From assembly GCF_007991615.1 (NCBI RefSeq), contig NZ_BJYR01000006.1, positions 30,435 through 94,434 on the forward strand: 64,000 nt of DNA. Reading direction: 5' to 3'. Made by a program: the position numbers and the translations under genes. Shown here one piece after another: positions 1-10,312 of the stretch. Source of the stretch: Novosphingobium sediminis. GTDB lineage: Bacteria > Pseudomonadota > Alphaproteobacteria > Sphingomonadales > Sphingomonadaceae. Below the pieces are notes generated by a model. That model made no database searches. It was not told the DNA's origin and was given only the letters and a program-made list of their open reading frames with translations. Numbering within the stretch: position 1 is the first letter of the stretch; the number at the start of each line of letters is the position of its first letter.

Positions 1-1
1 G

Positions 2-499
2 GGTTCTGCGACAGATGGAATTTTTGGAGAAACTCTTTCGCAAGCTACCGTCGTTAAAGGCATATTACCATTAATTACAAAAGATCCTCTAAAGGATAGA
101 GATATTGGTAGACGAATTGGCTTCTGGCCAGATCGAGGTCAAGATGATTTCGAGCGACGTATCTTTTATCCTTTTTTTCGAAAAGATGAAGATCACAGGA
201 TCCTTGCAATTATTATTAATTTTTTTGACGCCGTTAAAGAGCGCTGGCCGGAAGCTTGGGACTATACTGGCAAGGGGTCCGTGCTTCCTAAAACTAATGG
301 TTTTAATGGCCTAATCCGATTTCTTCGCGATGCCTATCTGCATCTCACAAGCAGTCCATCTGTGCCAACTAAAGAACAATTCCGCCGCATACTTGACCAG
401 AGTGATTTGAAAGATACCGACTTCTCAACGGACAGATATCCACCTGGCTCAAGCGGTGCTGCTGCATTGTATCGAGACCTCAGGGACAATCTTTTGTAG
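2..499 (+). CDS. C-terminal part of a DGQHR-domain-like protein, cut by window edge
   Basis: An open frame enters from the left edge and closes with TAG at 497-499, giving 165 residues with no start codon in view. The tail contains KTNGFNGLIRFLRDAY and, near the end, PPGSSGAAALYRDL, which resembles the C-terminus of DGQHR-domain proteins (the group that includes DndB of phosphorothioation systems). The diagnostic DGQHR motif would lie upstream, outside the window, so the family call is tentative. The stretch is clearly AT-richer than everything after it and uses ATA, TTA and AAA codons that are rare elsewhere here, so it is probably the end of a transferred island. A separate recombinase- or phage-linked protein is an alternative. 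Confidence 0.55.
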   Translation, partial: GSATDGIFGETLSQATVVKGILPLITKDPLKDRDIGRRIGFWPDRGQDDFERRIFYPFFRKDEDHRILAIIINFFDAVKERWPEAWDYTGKGSVLPKTNGFNGLIRFLRDAYLHLTSSPSVPTKEQFRRILDQSDLKDTDFSTDRYPPGSSGAAALYRDLRDNLL

Positions 500-548
500 T
501 AAACTCCCGATTTGTGCATACCGCGAAATTGCAGAAGGTTGGTGAAGT

Positions 549-568
549 GCAAGGGCTGTGGCCCTTGC
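549..568. repeat. Stem-loop just downstream of the truncated gene
   Basis: GCAAGGGC and GCCCTTGC form a perfect 8-bp stem around TGTG, 50 bases after the TAG of the DGQHR-like gene. There is no T-run directly after it, so it may be a palindromic repeat rather than an intrinsic terminator. Confidence 0.45.
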
Positions 569-633
569 CCGCCGGAGGCTCCCTTTTTGGGTGATGGGTC
601 TGTGTTGTGGGGGCTTCCGCCCCCCTCTCCCAA

Positions 634-657
634 CCCTCTCCCCCGAGGGGGAGAGGG
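634..657 (-). terminator. Hairpin at the 3' end of uvrA
   Basis: CCCTCTCCCC and GGGGAGAGGG form a 10-bp stem seven bases beyond the uvrA stop codon. The arms resemble the CCCCTCCC-type intergenic repeats of this genome, so it may combine a repeat with a transcription-end role. No clear T-tract follows. Confidence 0.4.
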
Positions 658-664
658 CTTATGG

Positions 665-3625
<2,961 letters not shown>

Positions 3626-3775
3626 GGTGCCGGTTTGTTCCAGATTTGTTCGATTCCGGCAAGAGGCGCGCGGAGGATTTCCGCGAGGTGGGCGGTGAGG
3701 CGCAAATGCGCAAGGTGGCGGGAGGGGAAGGAATGGCAGTGCGGACCGATTTGCCGCGCCATCAGCCCCCGGGGT

Positions 3776-3856
3776 TGCCACCTCCCCCCTTTGGCATCGC
3801 AAAGGCGGGGAGGTGCAAAGGCGTTGGCGGCGCCCCTCCCCGCACCGGGGAGGGGT
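3776..3856. repeat. Palindromic GC-rich repeat between uvrA and the muramidase gene
   Basis: CACCTCCCCCCTTTGGC pairs with the later GGCGGGGAGGTG, and a second CCCCTCCCC/GGGGAGGGG palindrome follows. It belongs to the same general style of C-rich intergenic repeats found throughout the window. The surrounding 237-base gap holds no convincing gene. Confidence 0.5.
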
Positions 3857-3862
3857 TGCGCA

Positions 3863-4645
3863 TCAGTGGAGGATCGCGTTCCAGGTCTGCTGGCCGACGA
3901 TGCCATCCTGATAGAGGCCGGCAGCTTTCTGGACCTTGATGACGGCAGCCTTGGTGGCGGGGCCGAAATCGCCATCGGCCTTGAGGCCGAGCGCAGCCTG
4001 CAGCAGTTTCACGTCTGCGCCCTTATCGCCCATGCGCAGGACAGGATGGGGGCTTTCGGTGCGGGGACCGCCCGCGTTGTGGAGGGCAAAGGCTGCGGCG
4101 AGCTTGGTATCGTACTTGTTCTTGGCGTACTCTTCGCCGTTGTAGCCACGGGCAAAGCCAGCCCAGTCCTTGCGGATGAGTTCATCATCGAGACCGCTGG
4201 ACTTGACGAACTTGACGAAGGCATCGAGCTGCGCGCCCTGACCTGAGATCATTGCGGCGACGAAGCTTTCGACATCGGCAAAGCCAGCCGCCTTGTGGTT
4301 GAAGCCCATGATCTGGAATGCGCCCCAGCTGGCCGATTTGAGCGCGGCGGTCCGATCGCAGCCGATGGCTTCGGCAAGCCTGTCGTACTCCGCAGGGCCG
4401 CCGATATAGCCGCCGGACGACGAATTCGAGATTTTCGGATGCGAAGCGTCAAACCGGCCGCCCGTCTGGCGGTGGAAGATGTGGCGTTCGAACAGGATCT
4501 TGGGCCGGCCATCGGCAAAGAAACCGCCGCGGCTTTCGACATCGTTTACGGCGCGTACCGCAGCGACGGTGCAGCCAATAGACTTGGCCGCGCGTTCGAA
4601 ATCAGCATCGACGAGCGGCGCAGGATTGCCAGTGAATGCAGGCAT
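3863..4645 (-). CDS. N-acetylmuramidase with C-terminal peptidoglycan-binding domain
   Basis: The 260-residue protein resembles phage endolysins of the N-acetylmuramidase (DUF3380) family. Residues ~10-175 carry the glycosidase-like domain, with the probable catalytic glutamate in VNDVESRGGFF and the conserved stretch KSASWGAFQIMGFNH. Residues ~195-260 are a PG_binding_1 repeat (GDKGADVKLLQAALGLKADG, then FGPATKAAVIKVQ). There is no signal peptide, so export would need a holin or another route. No other phage genes lie nearby, which suggests a domesticated or solitary lysozyme. ATG at 4645 is preceded by GGGAGA. Confidence 0.8.
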   Translation of the reverse strand: MPAFTGNPAPLVDADFERAAKSIGCTVAAVRAVNDVESRGGFFADGRPKILFERHIFHRQTGGRFDASHPKISNSSSGGYIGGPAEYDRLAEAIGCDRTAALKSASWGAFQIMGFNHKAAGFADVESFVAAMISGQGAQLDAFVKFVKSSGLDDELIRKDWAGFARGYNGEEYAKNKYDTKLAAAFALHNAGGPRTESPHPVLRMGDKGADVKLLQAALGLKADGDFGPATKAAVIKVQKAAGLYQDGIVGQQTWNAILH

Positions 4646-4907
4646 CGCTTGATTCTCCCTTCTTGTCCGCGCCGAGGCCTCTGTTTGCGAGACAGCAGCG
4701 ACTCAGTAATTACGCGTATTTTTACTCGCTTTATGCTTGCAGACGCAGCGCAATTTGCAGGCCGCCGCCATTATCGAGACAGTTGTGCAGACGCGCACAT
4801 CGTCGACTGGCGGGCGGAATGGCGGGTGGACTGGCAGGCGGGGTTAATCGGAGGGCATGTCGAGAGAATACAAGACCTGCGTGTGGCAACGGGTGTAAGG
4901 CAGGGCC

Positions 4908-5087
4908 ATGCAGGAGAACGACCATCATCGCAGGCCGCCGGCGGACCGGTTGTTTTGCCGGGGCGATGCTCCGCATGCCGCGCAGCCGGTGATGGAAGCC
5001 GGGGAACGGGCCCATTTTGCCGAGCATTTTGCGCGGGACTTCGCGGCGGCGTTGAGCGAGGCGCGGCGACTGCCCGAGGCGGACTGA
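4908..5087 (+). CDS. Possible small protein of unknown function (59 aa)
   Basis: ATG at 4908 follows AAGGCAGG at a good Shine-Dalgarno distance and opens 59 codons ending TGA at 5085-5087. The product is charged and histidine-rich at the start, with a helical second half (AHFAEHFARDFAAALSEARRL). It faces the convergent btuD-like gene, leaving 23 bases between the stops. I do not recognise it, and it could be a chance frame. Confidence 0.35.
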   Translation: MQENDHHRRPPADRLFCRGDAPHAAQPVMEAGERAHFAEHFARDFAAALSEARRLPEAD

Positions 5088-5110
5088 AGCCCGCTTAGCA
5101 CGCGAGGGCT

Positions 5111-5836
5111 TCAGAGCGACAGGGCGCGGGCTCCTTCGGGGCCGGTCCACCGGGCTGACACGCGCCAGACGTGCTCGATCACTTCTTCGGACAAGGCCGC
5201 GTGCGGCGGGCCATCTGCGGCGAGATGGCCATTATCGAGAACGATGACGCGGTCGGCGTGGTTCATCGCGTGGGCGAGGCTGTGGACGACGAGGACGACA
5301 CCGGTGCCCTGATCGGCGAGCGCGCGGAAATGCCGGAGCAGCGCGGCGGCGTGGGCAAGATCGAGGCTGGCCAGCGGTTCATCGGCGAGGATCCATTGCG
5401 GGCTTCCCGCGAGGACGCGGGCGAGGAGGACGCGGGCGCGTTCGCCGCCCGACAGGGTGTGGATGCCGCGCGCAGCGAGATGGGCGCAATCGAGCGCGGT
5501 GAGCGCGGCAGCGACAGCGGCTTCGTCTTCGGCGCGCGAGGTGCGGTGGGGCAGGCGGCCGAGGCGGACGAGCGCTTCGACCGAGAGGTTCCACGCGGGC
5601 TCGGCATGTTGGGAGAGGTAGCCGATCTGCAGCGCACGGCGGTGCGGGTCCATGCCTGCGAGCGGCGTTTCACCGAGCTTTACGGGCGCGGGTTCGAGAC
5701 CGGCAAGCACGCGCAGAAGGGTGGTCTTGCCGGCGCCGTTGGGGCCGCAGATGGCGGTGAGTTCGCCCGGACGGAGGGTGACGGAAACATCCGTCAGGCG
5801 GCCTGGAACGGTGAGGTTTGCGGCGCTCAGCTTCAT
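5111..5836 (-). CDS. btuD: ABC transporter ATPase, vitamin B12 (cobalamin) uptake
   Basis: This 241-residue ATPase should power import through the adjacent FecCD-type permease. Visible motifs are Walker A GPNGAGKTT, the Q-loop in GYLSQHAEP, the signature LSGGERARVLLAR, Walker B WILADEPLASLD and the switch histidine in VVHSLAH. The frame is open upstream, but ATG at 5836 overlaps the stop of the permease (5833-5835) as ATGA and gives a normal ABC start (MKLSAANLTVPG). Assignment to cobalamin rests on the riboswitch and BtuB-like receptor of the same operon; an iron-siderophore ATPase would look the same in isolation. Confidence 0.87.
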   Translation of the reverse strand: MKLSAANLTVPGRLTDVSVTLRPGELTAICGPNGAGKTTLLRVLAGLEPAPVKLGETPLAGMDPHRRALQIGYLSQHAEPAWNLSVEALVRLGRLPHRTSRAEDEAAVAAALTALDCAHLAARGIHTLSGGERARVLLARVLAGSPQWILADEPLASLDLAHAAALLRHFRALADQGTGVVLVVHSLAHAMNHADRVIVLDNGHLAADGPPHAALSEEVIEHVWRVSARWTGPEGARALSL

Positions 5837-6807
5837 GCAAGCTCGCTCCTGAACTGGAGCAGCAGGCGCAGAAAGAACGGCGCGCCGATGAGGCTGAGCG
5901 CGATGCCGATGCGCAACTCTCCGCCCGCGAGGGGGAGCAGGCGGCAGAGGCAATCGGCGAGGAGCAGCAGCAGCGCTCCGCCAAGGGCGCTGGGGAGGAT
6001 CAGGCTGGAGGGGCGCTGATCGGTGTGGCGGCGCAGCAGGTGCGGGACGACGAGGCCGACGAAGCCGATGATTCCGGCGGCGGCGACCCCTGCCCCGACG
6101 ACAAGGCCGGTGCCAAGCACCATCAGCCAGAGCAGGCGCCGGGGGTTGACGCCGAGCGAGCGGGCGGTTTCCTCTCCCAGCGTGAGCGCATCGAGCGCGG
6201 GGGCGGCGCGGGCGAGGAGCAGCAGGCCGAGCGCGGTGGGGGGCGCGGCGAGCAGCACATCGTGCCAGCTGCGGCTTTCAAGGCTGCCCATGAGCCAGGT
6301 GACGATCTCGCTCAAGGCGAAAGGATTGGGCGCGAGGCTGATGACGAGGCTGGTGAGCGCACCGGACAAGCTGGCGAGCATCAGCCCGGCGAGCGCAAAG
6401 AGCGTGGTGCTGTTGGGCCCGCTGGCATTGCCCGCAATCAGCGCGAGCGCGGCCATGGCAAGCGCGGCGCCGAGCAGGGCGGCGACGGGAAGCAGCACGC
6501 CGAGGCCGAGCGCGAGGCTGAGGACGGCTCCGAACGCGGCGGTGGGGGCGACGCCGAACAGGCCCGGATCGGCGAGCGGATTGCGCAAGTAGCCCTGCAT
6601 GGCGGCCCCTGCCCCGCCGAGGCCTGCGCCGATGATCAGCGCGAGCGCGGCGCGGGGGGCGCGCAGTTCGGCCAAGATGACGAGCGCGTTGGGAGCGCCA
6701 AAGCCGGTGCCTGCCGCGAGCGGGTTCAGCCAGACCTGCCCGGCGAGGAGGCTGAGCGGGATGGCGATGGCCAGCGCGGCGATGAGGAGGGCGGTGGGGC
6801 GGGTCAT
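5833..6807 (-). CDS. btuC: ABC transporter permease of the FecCD/BtuC family
   Basis: The 324-residue polytopic protein has about ten hydrophobic segments and the family features GAGLGGAGAAMQGYLRNPLADPG (the conserved GxxxQ..xNPLAxP region) and GFVGLVVPHLLRR, the cytoplasmic loop that docks the ATPase. It forms the membrane channel for corrinoid uptake. Its start overlaps the end of the lipoprotein gene (ATGA at 6804-6807), and its end overlaps btuD the same way, so the three are translationally coupled. Confidence 0.9.
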   Translation of the reverse strand: MTRPTALLIAALAIAIPLSLLAGQVWLNPLAAGTGFGAPNALVILAELRAPRAALALIIGAGLGGAGAAMQGYLRNPLADPGLFGVAPTAAFGAVLSLALGLGVLLPVAALLGAALAMAALALIAGNASGPNSTTLFALAGLMLASLSGALTSLVISLAPNPFALSEIVTWLMGSLESRSWHDVLLAAPPTALGLLLLARAAPALDALTLGEETARSLGVNPRRLLWLMVLGTGLVVGAGVAAAGIIGFVGLVVPHLLRRHTDQRPSSLILPSALGGALLLLLADCLCRLLPLAGGELRIGIALSLIGAPFFLRLLLQFRSELA

Positions 6808-7832
6808 CGCGGCGGGCGCTGTGTTTGCTGCTGCCCACCCCCGGCCCCTCCCGCATGCGGGAGGGGGGAAGAAAGGGCGACTTGGCTCCCCTCGCGCATG
6901 CGGGAGGGGTTGGGGGTGGACTGCAGCCCGCGCCGCACTTCGGCTAGGCGCTGGGCGGCGGGGATTATGGTCGGACCGGCGCAGTAGAGCAGGCGCGGAT
7001 CGAGGGCTGCGCGGGCGGTGCCCTTGAGGTGGGTGAGCGCGGGATGCTTCAGGGCGCGATCAGAGCCGGCGGCGAGGATGACGCGCGGCGGATCGGCGAG
7101 GACGCGTTCGAGGGGGAGCTGGTCGGCCTGGCCGAGGCCGCGGGCGGCGGCGAAGTTGGCGAAGCCGGTGCGGCGGAGGAGTTCGGCGATCAGGGTGCTG
7201 TCACCGGGGACGATGCCGCCGGGCTCCCACACGAGCGCGGGGATTGTTGCGCGGTCGGCGGGGGTGGCTTGCGCGAGGGCGGTATCGATGCGGGCGATCA
7301 GCGCTTCGCCCTTGGCTGGGTTTCCGGCGAGCGCGGCGAGCCCGCGGATCTGGGCGCGGCTTTCCTCAACCGTGCCCGCGATGCCGAGCGTTTCGAGGCG
7401 GAGGCCGAGGCGCTGGTAGGCGGCGGCGGTGGCGGGGGGGACGAAAGTGCCATCGACCACCACGTCCGGGTGGAGGGCGAGGACTTCCTCGAGCGTGCCG
7501 CGCGTGGTGGGGTATCGGCTCGCCGTGGCGGCATCCATCGAGGCAGCACGCGGATCGGCGCTGTAGTGCGAGAGGGCGAGCAGCTGGCCGGGTGCGGTGA
7601 CTTCGGCGAGGATTGCATCAGCGCAGGGGTTGAGGCTGACAATGGTTGGGAGGATGCGGGTGGTTTCGCGGCGGGTTTCGCTTTTGGGCTGCGGGGTGCA
7701 GGCGGTGAGTGCGACTGCGAGCAGGAGTGTTGCGGCGCGGCCCACCCCCAGCCCCTCCCGCATGCGGGAGGGGAGAAGAAATGGGCTCCCCTGCCGCATG
7801 TGGGAGGGGCTGGGGGTGGGCCTGCGCGGCAT
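6804..7832 (-). CDS. btuF: Cobalamin-binding ABC lipoprotein with repeat-encoded ends
   Basis: This is the substrate-binding protein of the B12 transporter: after the lipobox (LLLAVALTAC) come IVSLNPCADAILAEV, the helical backbone and HPDVVVDGTF typical of BtuF-like type III binding proteins. Both ends are unusual. The first ~31 residues and the last ~35 residues are translated from the CCCACCCC/CCCCTCCCGCATGC repeat family (PSRMREG appears at both ends). ATG at 7832 shares a base with the btuB stop (TGATG), while an internal ATG at 7763 starts ten codons before the hydrophobic core, so either may be used. The stop still overlaps btuC as ATGA, so the repeats entered without breaking the coupling. 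Confidence 0.88.
   Translation of the reverse strand: MPRRPTPSPSHMRQGSPFLLPSRMREGLGVGRAATLLLAVALTACTPQPKSETRRETTRILPTIVSLNPCADAILAEVTAPGQLLALSHYSADPRAASMDAATASRYPTTRGTLEEVLALHPDVVVDGTFVPPATAAAYQRLGLRLETLGIAGTVEESRAQIRGLAALAGNPAKGEALIARIDTALAQATPADRATIPALVWEPGGIVPGDSTLIAELLRRTGFANFAAARGLGQADQLPLERVLADPPRVILAAGSDRALKHPALTHLKGTARAALDPRLLYCAGPTIIPAAQRLAEVRRGLQSTPNPSRMREGSQVALSSPLPHAGGAGGGQQQTQRPPR
6834..6920. repeat. Inverted pair of C-rich repeats within the 3' end of btuF
   Basis: CCCACCCCCGGCCCCTCCC followed by GCATGCGGGAGGGG (6834-6866) is answered by an inverted copy ending GGGAGGGGTTGGGGGTGG near 6920. Both copies are translated as the C-terminal extension of BtuF. Confidence 0.8.
7741..7820. 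repeat. Inverted pair of C-rich repeats within the 5' end of btuF
   Basis: CCCACCCCCAGCCCCTCCCG at 7741 and its inverted partner GGGAGGGGCTGGGGGTGGG ending at 7820 face each other. On the minus strand the pair begins about ten bases after the btuF ATG at 7832. Confidence 0.8.
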
Positions 7833-9841
7833 CAGTAGCTCACTCTAAGGCCCGCGAAGGCACCGCGACCGACGGCGCTGTAGCCGGCGGCGGTGGGGAG
7901 GCGGTTTTCGAACACGTTTTCGACGCGGGCGAAGAGCGTGAAGCGATCGTGCACCGGCAGGCTGGCGCGGAGCGTGGCAACCGCGCCGCCGGGGAGCTTG
8001 GCGGTGCTTGCCGCGTTATCGAAGCTGGTGCTGGTGAGGCGCAGGTCCGCACCGAGCGCGAGGTGGGCGAGCGGGGTCTCCCAATCGCCGCTGACGGTGA
8101 GCGCGTGGCGGGGACGGCGGGCAAGATCGTTGCCGGTCGCGAGATCGCGCGCGCGGGTATAGGTGTAGAGCGAACGCACGGTGAAGGCGGCAACCGGCTT
8201 CAGGGTGAACTCGGCCTCGAAGCCTTCGGCGCGGGCCTTGCCGACGTTGTCGTAGGTGCCGAAGGGGCGATTGGTGCAGATCGCGCTGGTCTGGCCGAAG
8301 CACGAGACGAAGGCGATCAGATTGCGGCTATCGCGGCGGAACGCGGTGACCGAGGCAGTGACGGTTTCGCCCTTGTATTCGAGGCCCGCATCGTAGCTGC
8401 GGCTGCGTTCGGGGCGAAGCGCGGCGTTGCCGTAGTCCGACAGGAGTTGGAACAGCGTGGGGGCCTTGAAACCCTCGCCGTAGCTGGCGCGCAGGCGCAG
8501 GCCTTGCGTGAGCCTGACCGTGCCGTTGGCGCCGAGGGTGGTGGCGTTGCCGAAGCGGCTGTGATCGTCATAACGCAGGCCAGCAGCGAGCGAGACGGCA
8601 TCGGTATACCAGCCGAGCATGGCGTGGCCGCTGGTTTGGCGCGCGGTCTGGCGGGCATCGAAGGTGCCGGAATAGCGCGTCCATTCGCTGTCCGCGCCGA
8701 AATCGAGCGCGAAGTTGGCCGGAAGCTGCGCGCGGCCGGTGAGATCGGCGCGGTGGCTGCGGCCGCGGTAGCCGTAGCTGGGGGCGGTTCCGAATGTCGG
8801 GTCGTAGTAATCGCGCTTGGTATCGGACAGGGCGAAACCGGTGTTGAGGGTAAGCCACGCGCCTTCGTAGCGCAGGCCGGCGCGGCCGGAGAGCTGGCGG
8901 GTGATCTGATATTCGGGGGTATCGGCGAAGGTGTAGTCTGGCGCGGGGTAGCCGTCGATATCGGTGCGGGTATCGGCGTAGCGGGCGTTTGCCACGAACG
9001 AGAGGCCGGGAGTGAGTTCGAGGCGGGCTTTGCCGCCGAGGCGCCACTGGCGGAAGCCGTCGGGCTCGGTGCCGACGGCGGCGGCGCTGACGCCGTCGGT
9101 GGTGGTGTAGCCGCCGGTTAGCGAGAGGGCGTATCTTTCGCGCTTCACGCCTGCGGTGCTGTCGCCCGCGAAGCTGCCGCGGCTGCCACCTTCGGCCACG
9201 GCTTCCACGCCATTGAGTTCGCGGGTCTGGATCGCGATGACGCCGCCGAGCGCGGCACTGCCCCATGTGACCGAGTTGGAACCGCGCAGGACATCGATGC
9301 GTTCAATGCCGCCGGTGGTGAGCGTGCCGAAATCGAAGCCGGCGCCGGGGGCGGAGACGTCTTCGGCGCGGACGCCGTCGATGAGGACGAGGACTTGCTC
9401 GCTATCGGAGCCGCGCAGGCGCACGCCGGTGAACGCGCCTGGGCCGCCGTTGCGGCTAAGCGTGAGGCCGGGGACTTGTTCGAGTGCGCGGGTGATGTCG
9501 GGGCCCTGAAGGCGGGCGAGATCGGCGGCGGTGAGGACGGTGATCGGCTGGCCGGTCTGGTCGAGGCGCTGCGGGCTGCCGGTGGCGACTACGGTGATGA
9601 GGTGGGGATCGGCCTTGTAGTCTGCGACGACTATGTCGTCGGCCTGCTGGGCGAGCGCGGGGGTGGCGGTGAGCGCTGCGAGGGCCCACCCCGCTGCGAC
9701 TAGCTTCGCTGCGCTCAGCAAGTCTCGCGGCCCTCCCCCCTTCGACAAGCTCAGGATGAGCGGGAGGGCGTGCTTGGGCTTGTTTTGCTCCCCTCCCGCT
9801 TGCGGGAGGGGTTGGGGGTGGGTGTTGTATCGGTTGTTCAC
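7832..9841 (-). CDS. btuB: TonB-dependent outer-membrane receptor, BtuB-like
   Basis: The receptor imports cobalamin across the outer membrane using TonB energy. After a signal peptide ending TATPALAQ comes a TonB-box-like HLITVVATGS, a plug domain (ITVLTAADLARLQG...VPGLTLSRNGGPG...VLIDGVRAEDV...IERIDVLRGSNSVTWGSAA) and a 22-strand-type barrel ending in aromatic SY. The start is uncertain. GTG at 9841 has GGAGAAA eight bases upstream and gives 669 residues, while a longer frame runs to 9961 inside the riboswitch. From GTG, roughly residues 5-36 are translated from two repeat elements before the hydrophobic signal core, an unusually long n-region. The stop overlaps btuF by one base. Confidence 0.92.
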   Translation of the reverse strand: MNNRYNTHPQPLPQAGGEQNKPKHALPLILSLSKGGGPRDLLSAAKLVAAGWALAALTATPALAQQADDIVVADYKADPHLITVVATGSPQRLDQTGQPITVLTAADLARLQGPDITRALEQVPGLTLSRNGGPGAFTGVRLRGSDSEQVLVLIDGVRAEDVSAPGAGFDFGTLTTGGIERIDVLRGSNSVTWGSAALGGVIAIQTRELNGVEAVAEGGSRGSFAGDSTAGVKRERYALSLTGGYTTTDGVSAAAVGTEPDGFRQWRLGGKARLELTPGLSFVANARYADTRTDIDGYPAPDYTFADTPEYQITRQLSGRAGLRYEGAWLTLNTGFALSDTKRDYYDPTFGTAPSYGYRGRSHRADLTGRAQLPANFALDFGADSEWTRYSGTFDARQTARQTSGHAMLGWYTDAVSLAAGLRYDDHSRFGNATTLGANGTVRLTQGLRLRASYGEGFKAPTLFQLLSDYGNAALRPERSRSYDAGLEYKGETVTASVTAFRRDSRNLIAFVSCFGQTSAICTNRPFGTYDNVGKARAEGFEAEFTLKPVAAFTVRSLYTYTRARDLATGNDLARRPRHALTVSGDWETPLAHLALGADLRLTSTSFDNAASTAKLPGGAVATLRASLPVHDRFTLFARVENVFENRLPTAAGYSAVGRGAFAGLRVSY
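9739..9822. repeat. REP-like element plus C-rich repeat in the btuB leader
   Basis: CCTTCGACAAGCTCAGGATG (9739-9763) and CCCCTCCCGCTTGCGGGAGG (starting at 9790) lie side by side between the GTG start and the signal-peptide core of btuB. They are translated as LSLSKG and THPQPLPQAGG. Confidence 0.75.
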
Positions 9842-9959
9842 GCGGTTTCTCCACGGGCCCATGGACGTTGCCGTCCATGGCGGGAGTGAGCGCGGGGCCT
9901 TGATGGCGCCCTTCTCTCGCATGCGTCCGGTACACCCCGCCCGGCCGCGGAACGACCAC

Positions 9960-10132
9960 ACACCGGCAGGTTTCCTGGCTCGCCCGGGTCATCGCCCCCT
10001 GCCCGCCTTCCCGGTTTCCCAGTGGCATAGTGGACAAGGCGCTATCCGGGCACAGTTGCGGGGGCAGCTCCGGGTGCAAATCCTTGAGGACTTGTCCGAA
10101 TTCCCTCTTAGCCCGCTTGCGCGGGCACCGGT
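9960..10132 (-). promoter_or_regulatory. Cobalamin (AdoCbl) riboswitch
   Basis: Read on the minus strand, the element opens with GGTGCCCGCGCAAGCGGGC and GAGGGAAT, continues with the core GCTGCCCCCGCAACTGTGCC, then ATGCCACTGGGAAACCGGGA, and closes with the B12 box GCCAGGAAACCTGCC. These are the conserved blocks of the cobalamin riboswitch in their normal order. It lies directly upstream of the TonB receptor, so excess cobalamin should turn down btuBFCD expression, either at translation or by early termination. Confidence 0.95.
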
Positions 10133-10312
10133 GGCGTCAGGTGGCTTGGTAGCGGCACCTGCACTTTGGGGCAAGACCCCTGCTTCAGGGCCACGCTGCG
10201 TTAACCCGATGGCAGGGGGGTGTGCCTTAGCGGGACGGGGTGAAATGGCAGGATGCAGAGCGCGGGGAGAGGCTCTAGCGCTGGAATGCCGCCTTATGAG
10301 TCTGCCTGAGTT

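Noticed and set aside
105..314. Short plus-strand frame starting at 105
   Set aside because: It runs in a different frame from the continuous AT-rich reading frame 2-499, which explains the region better.
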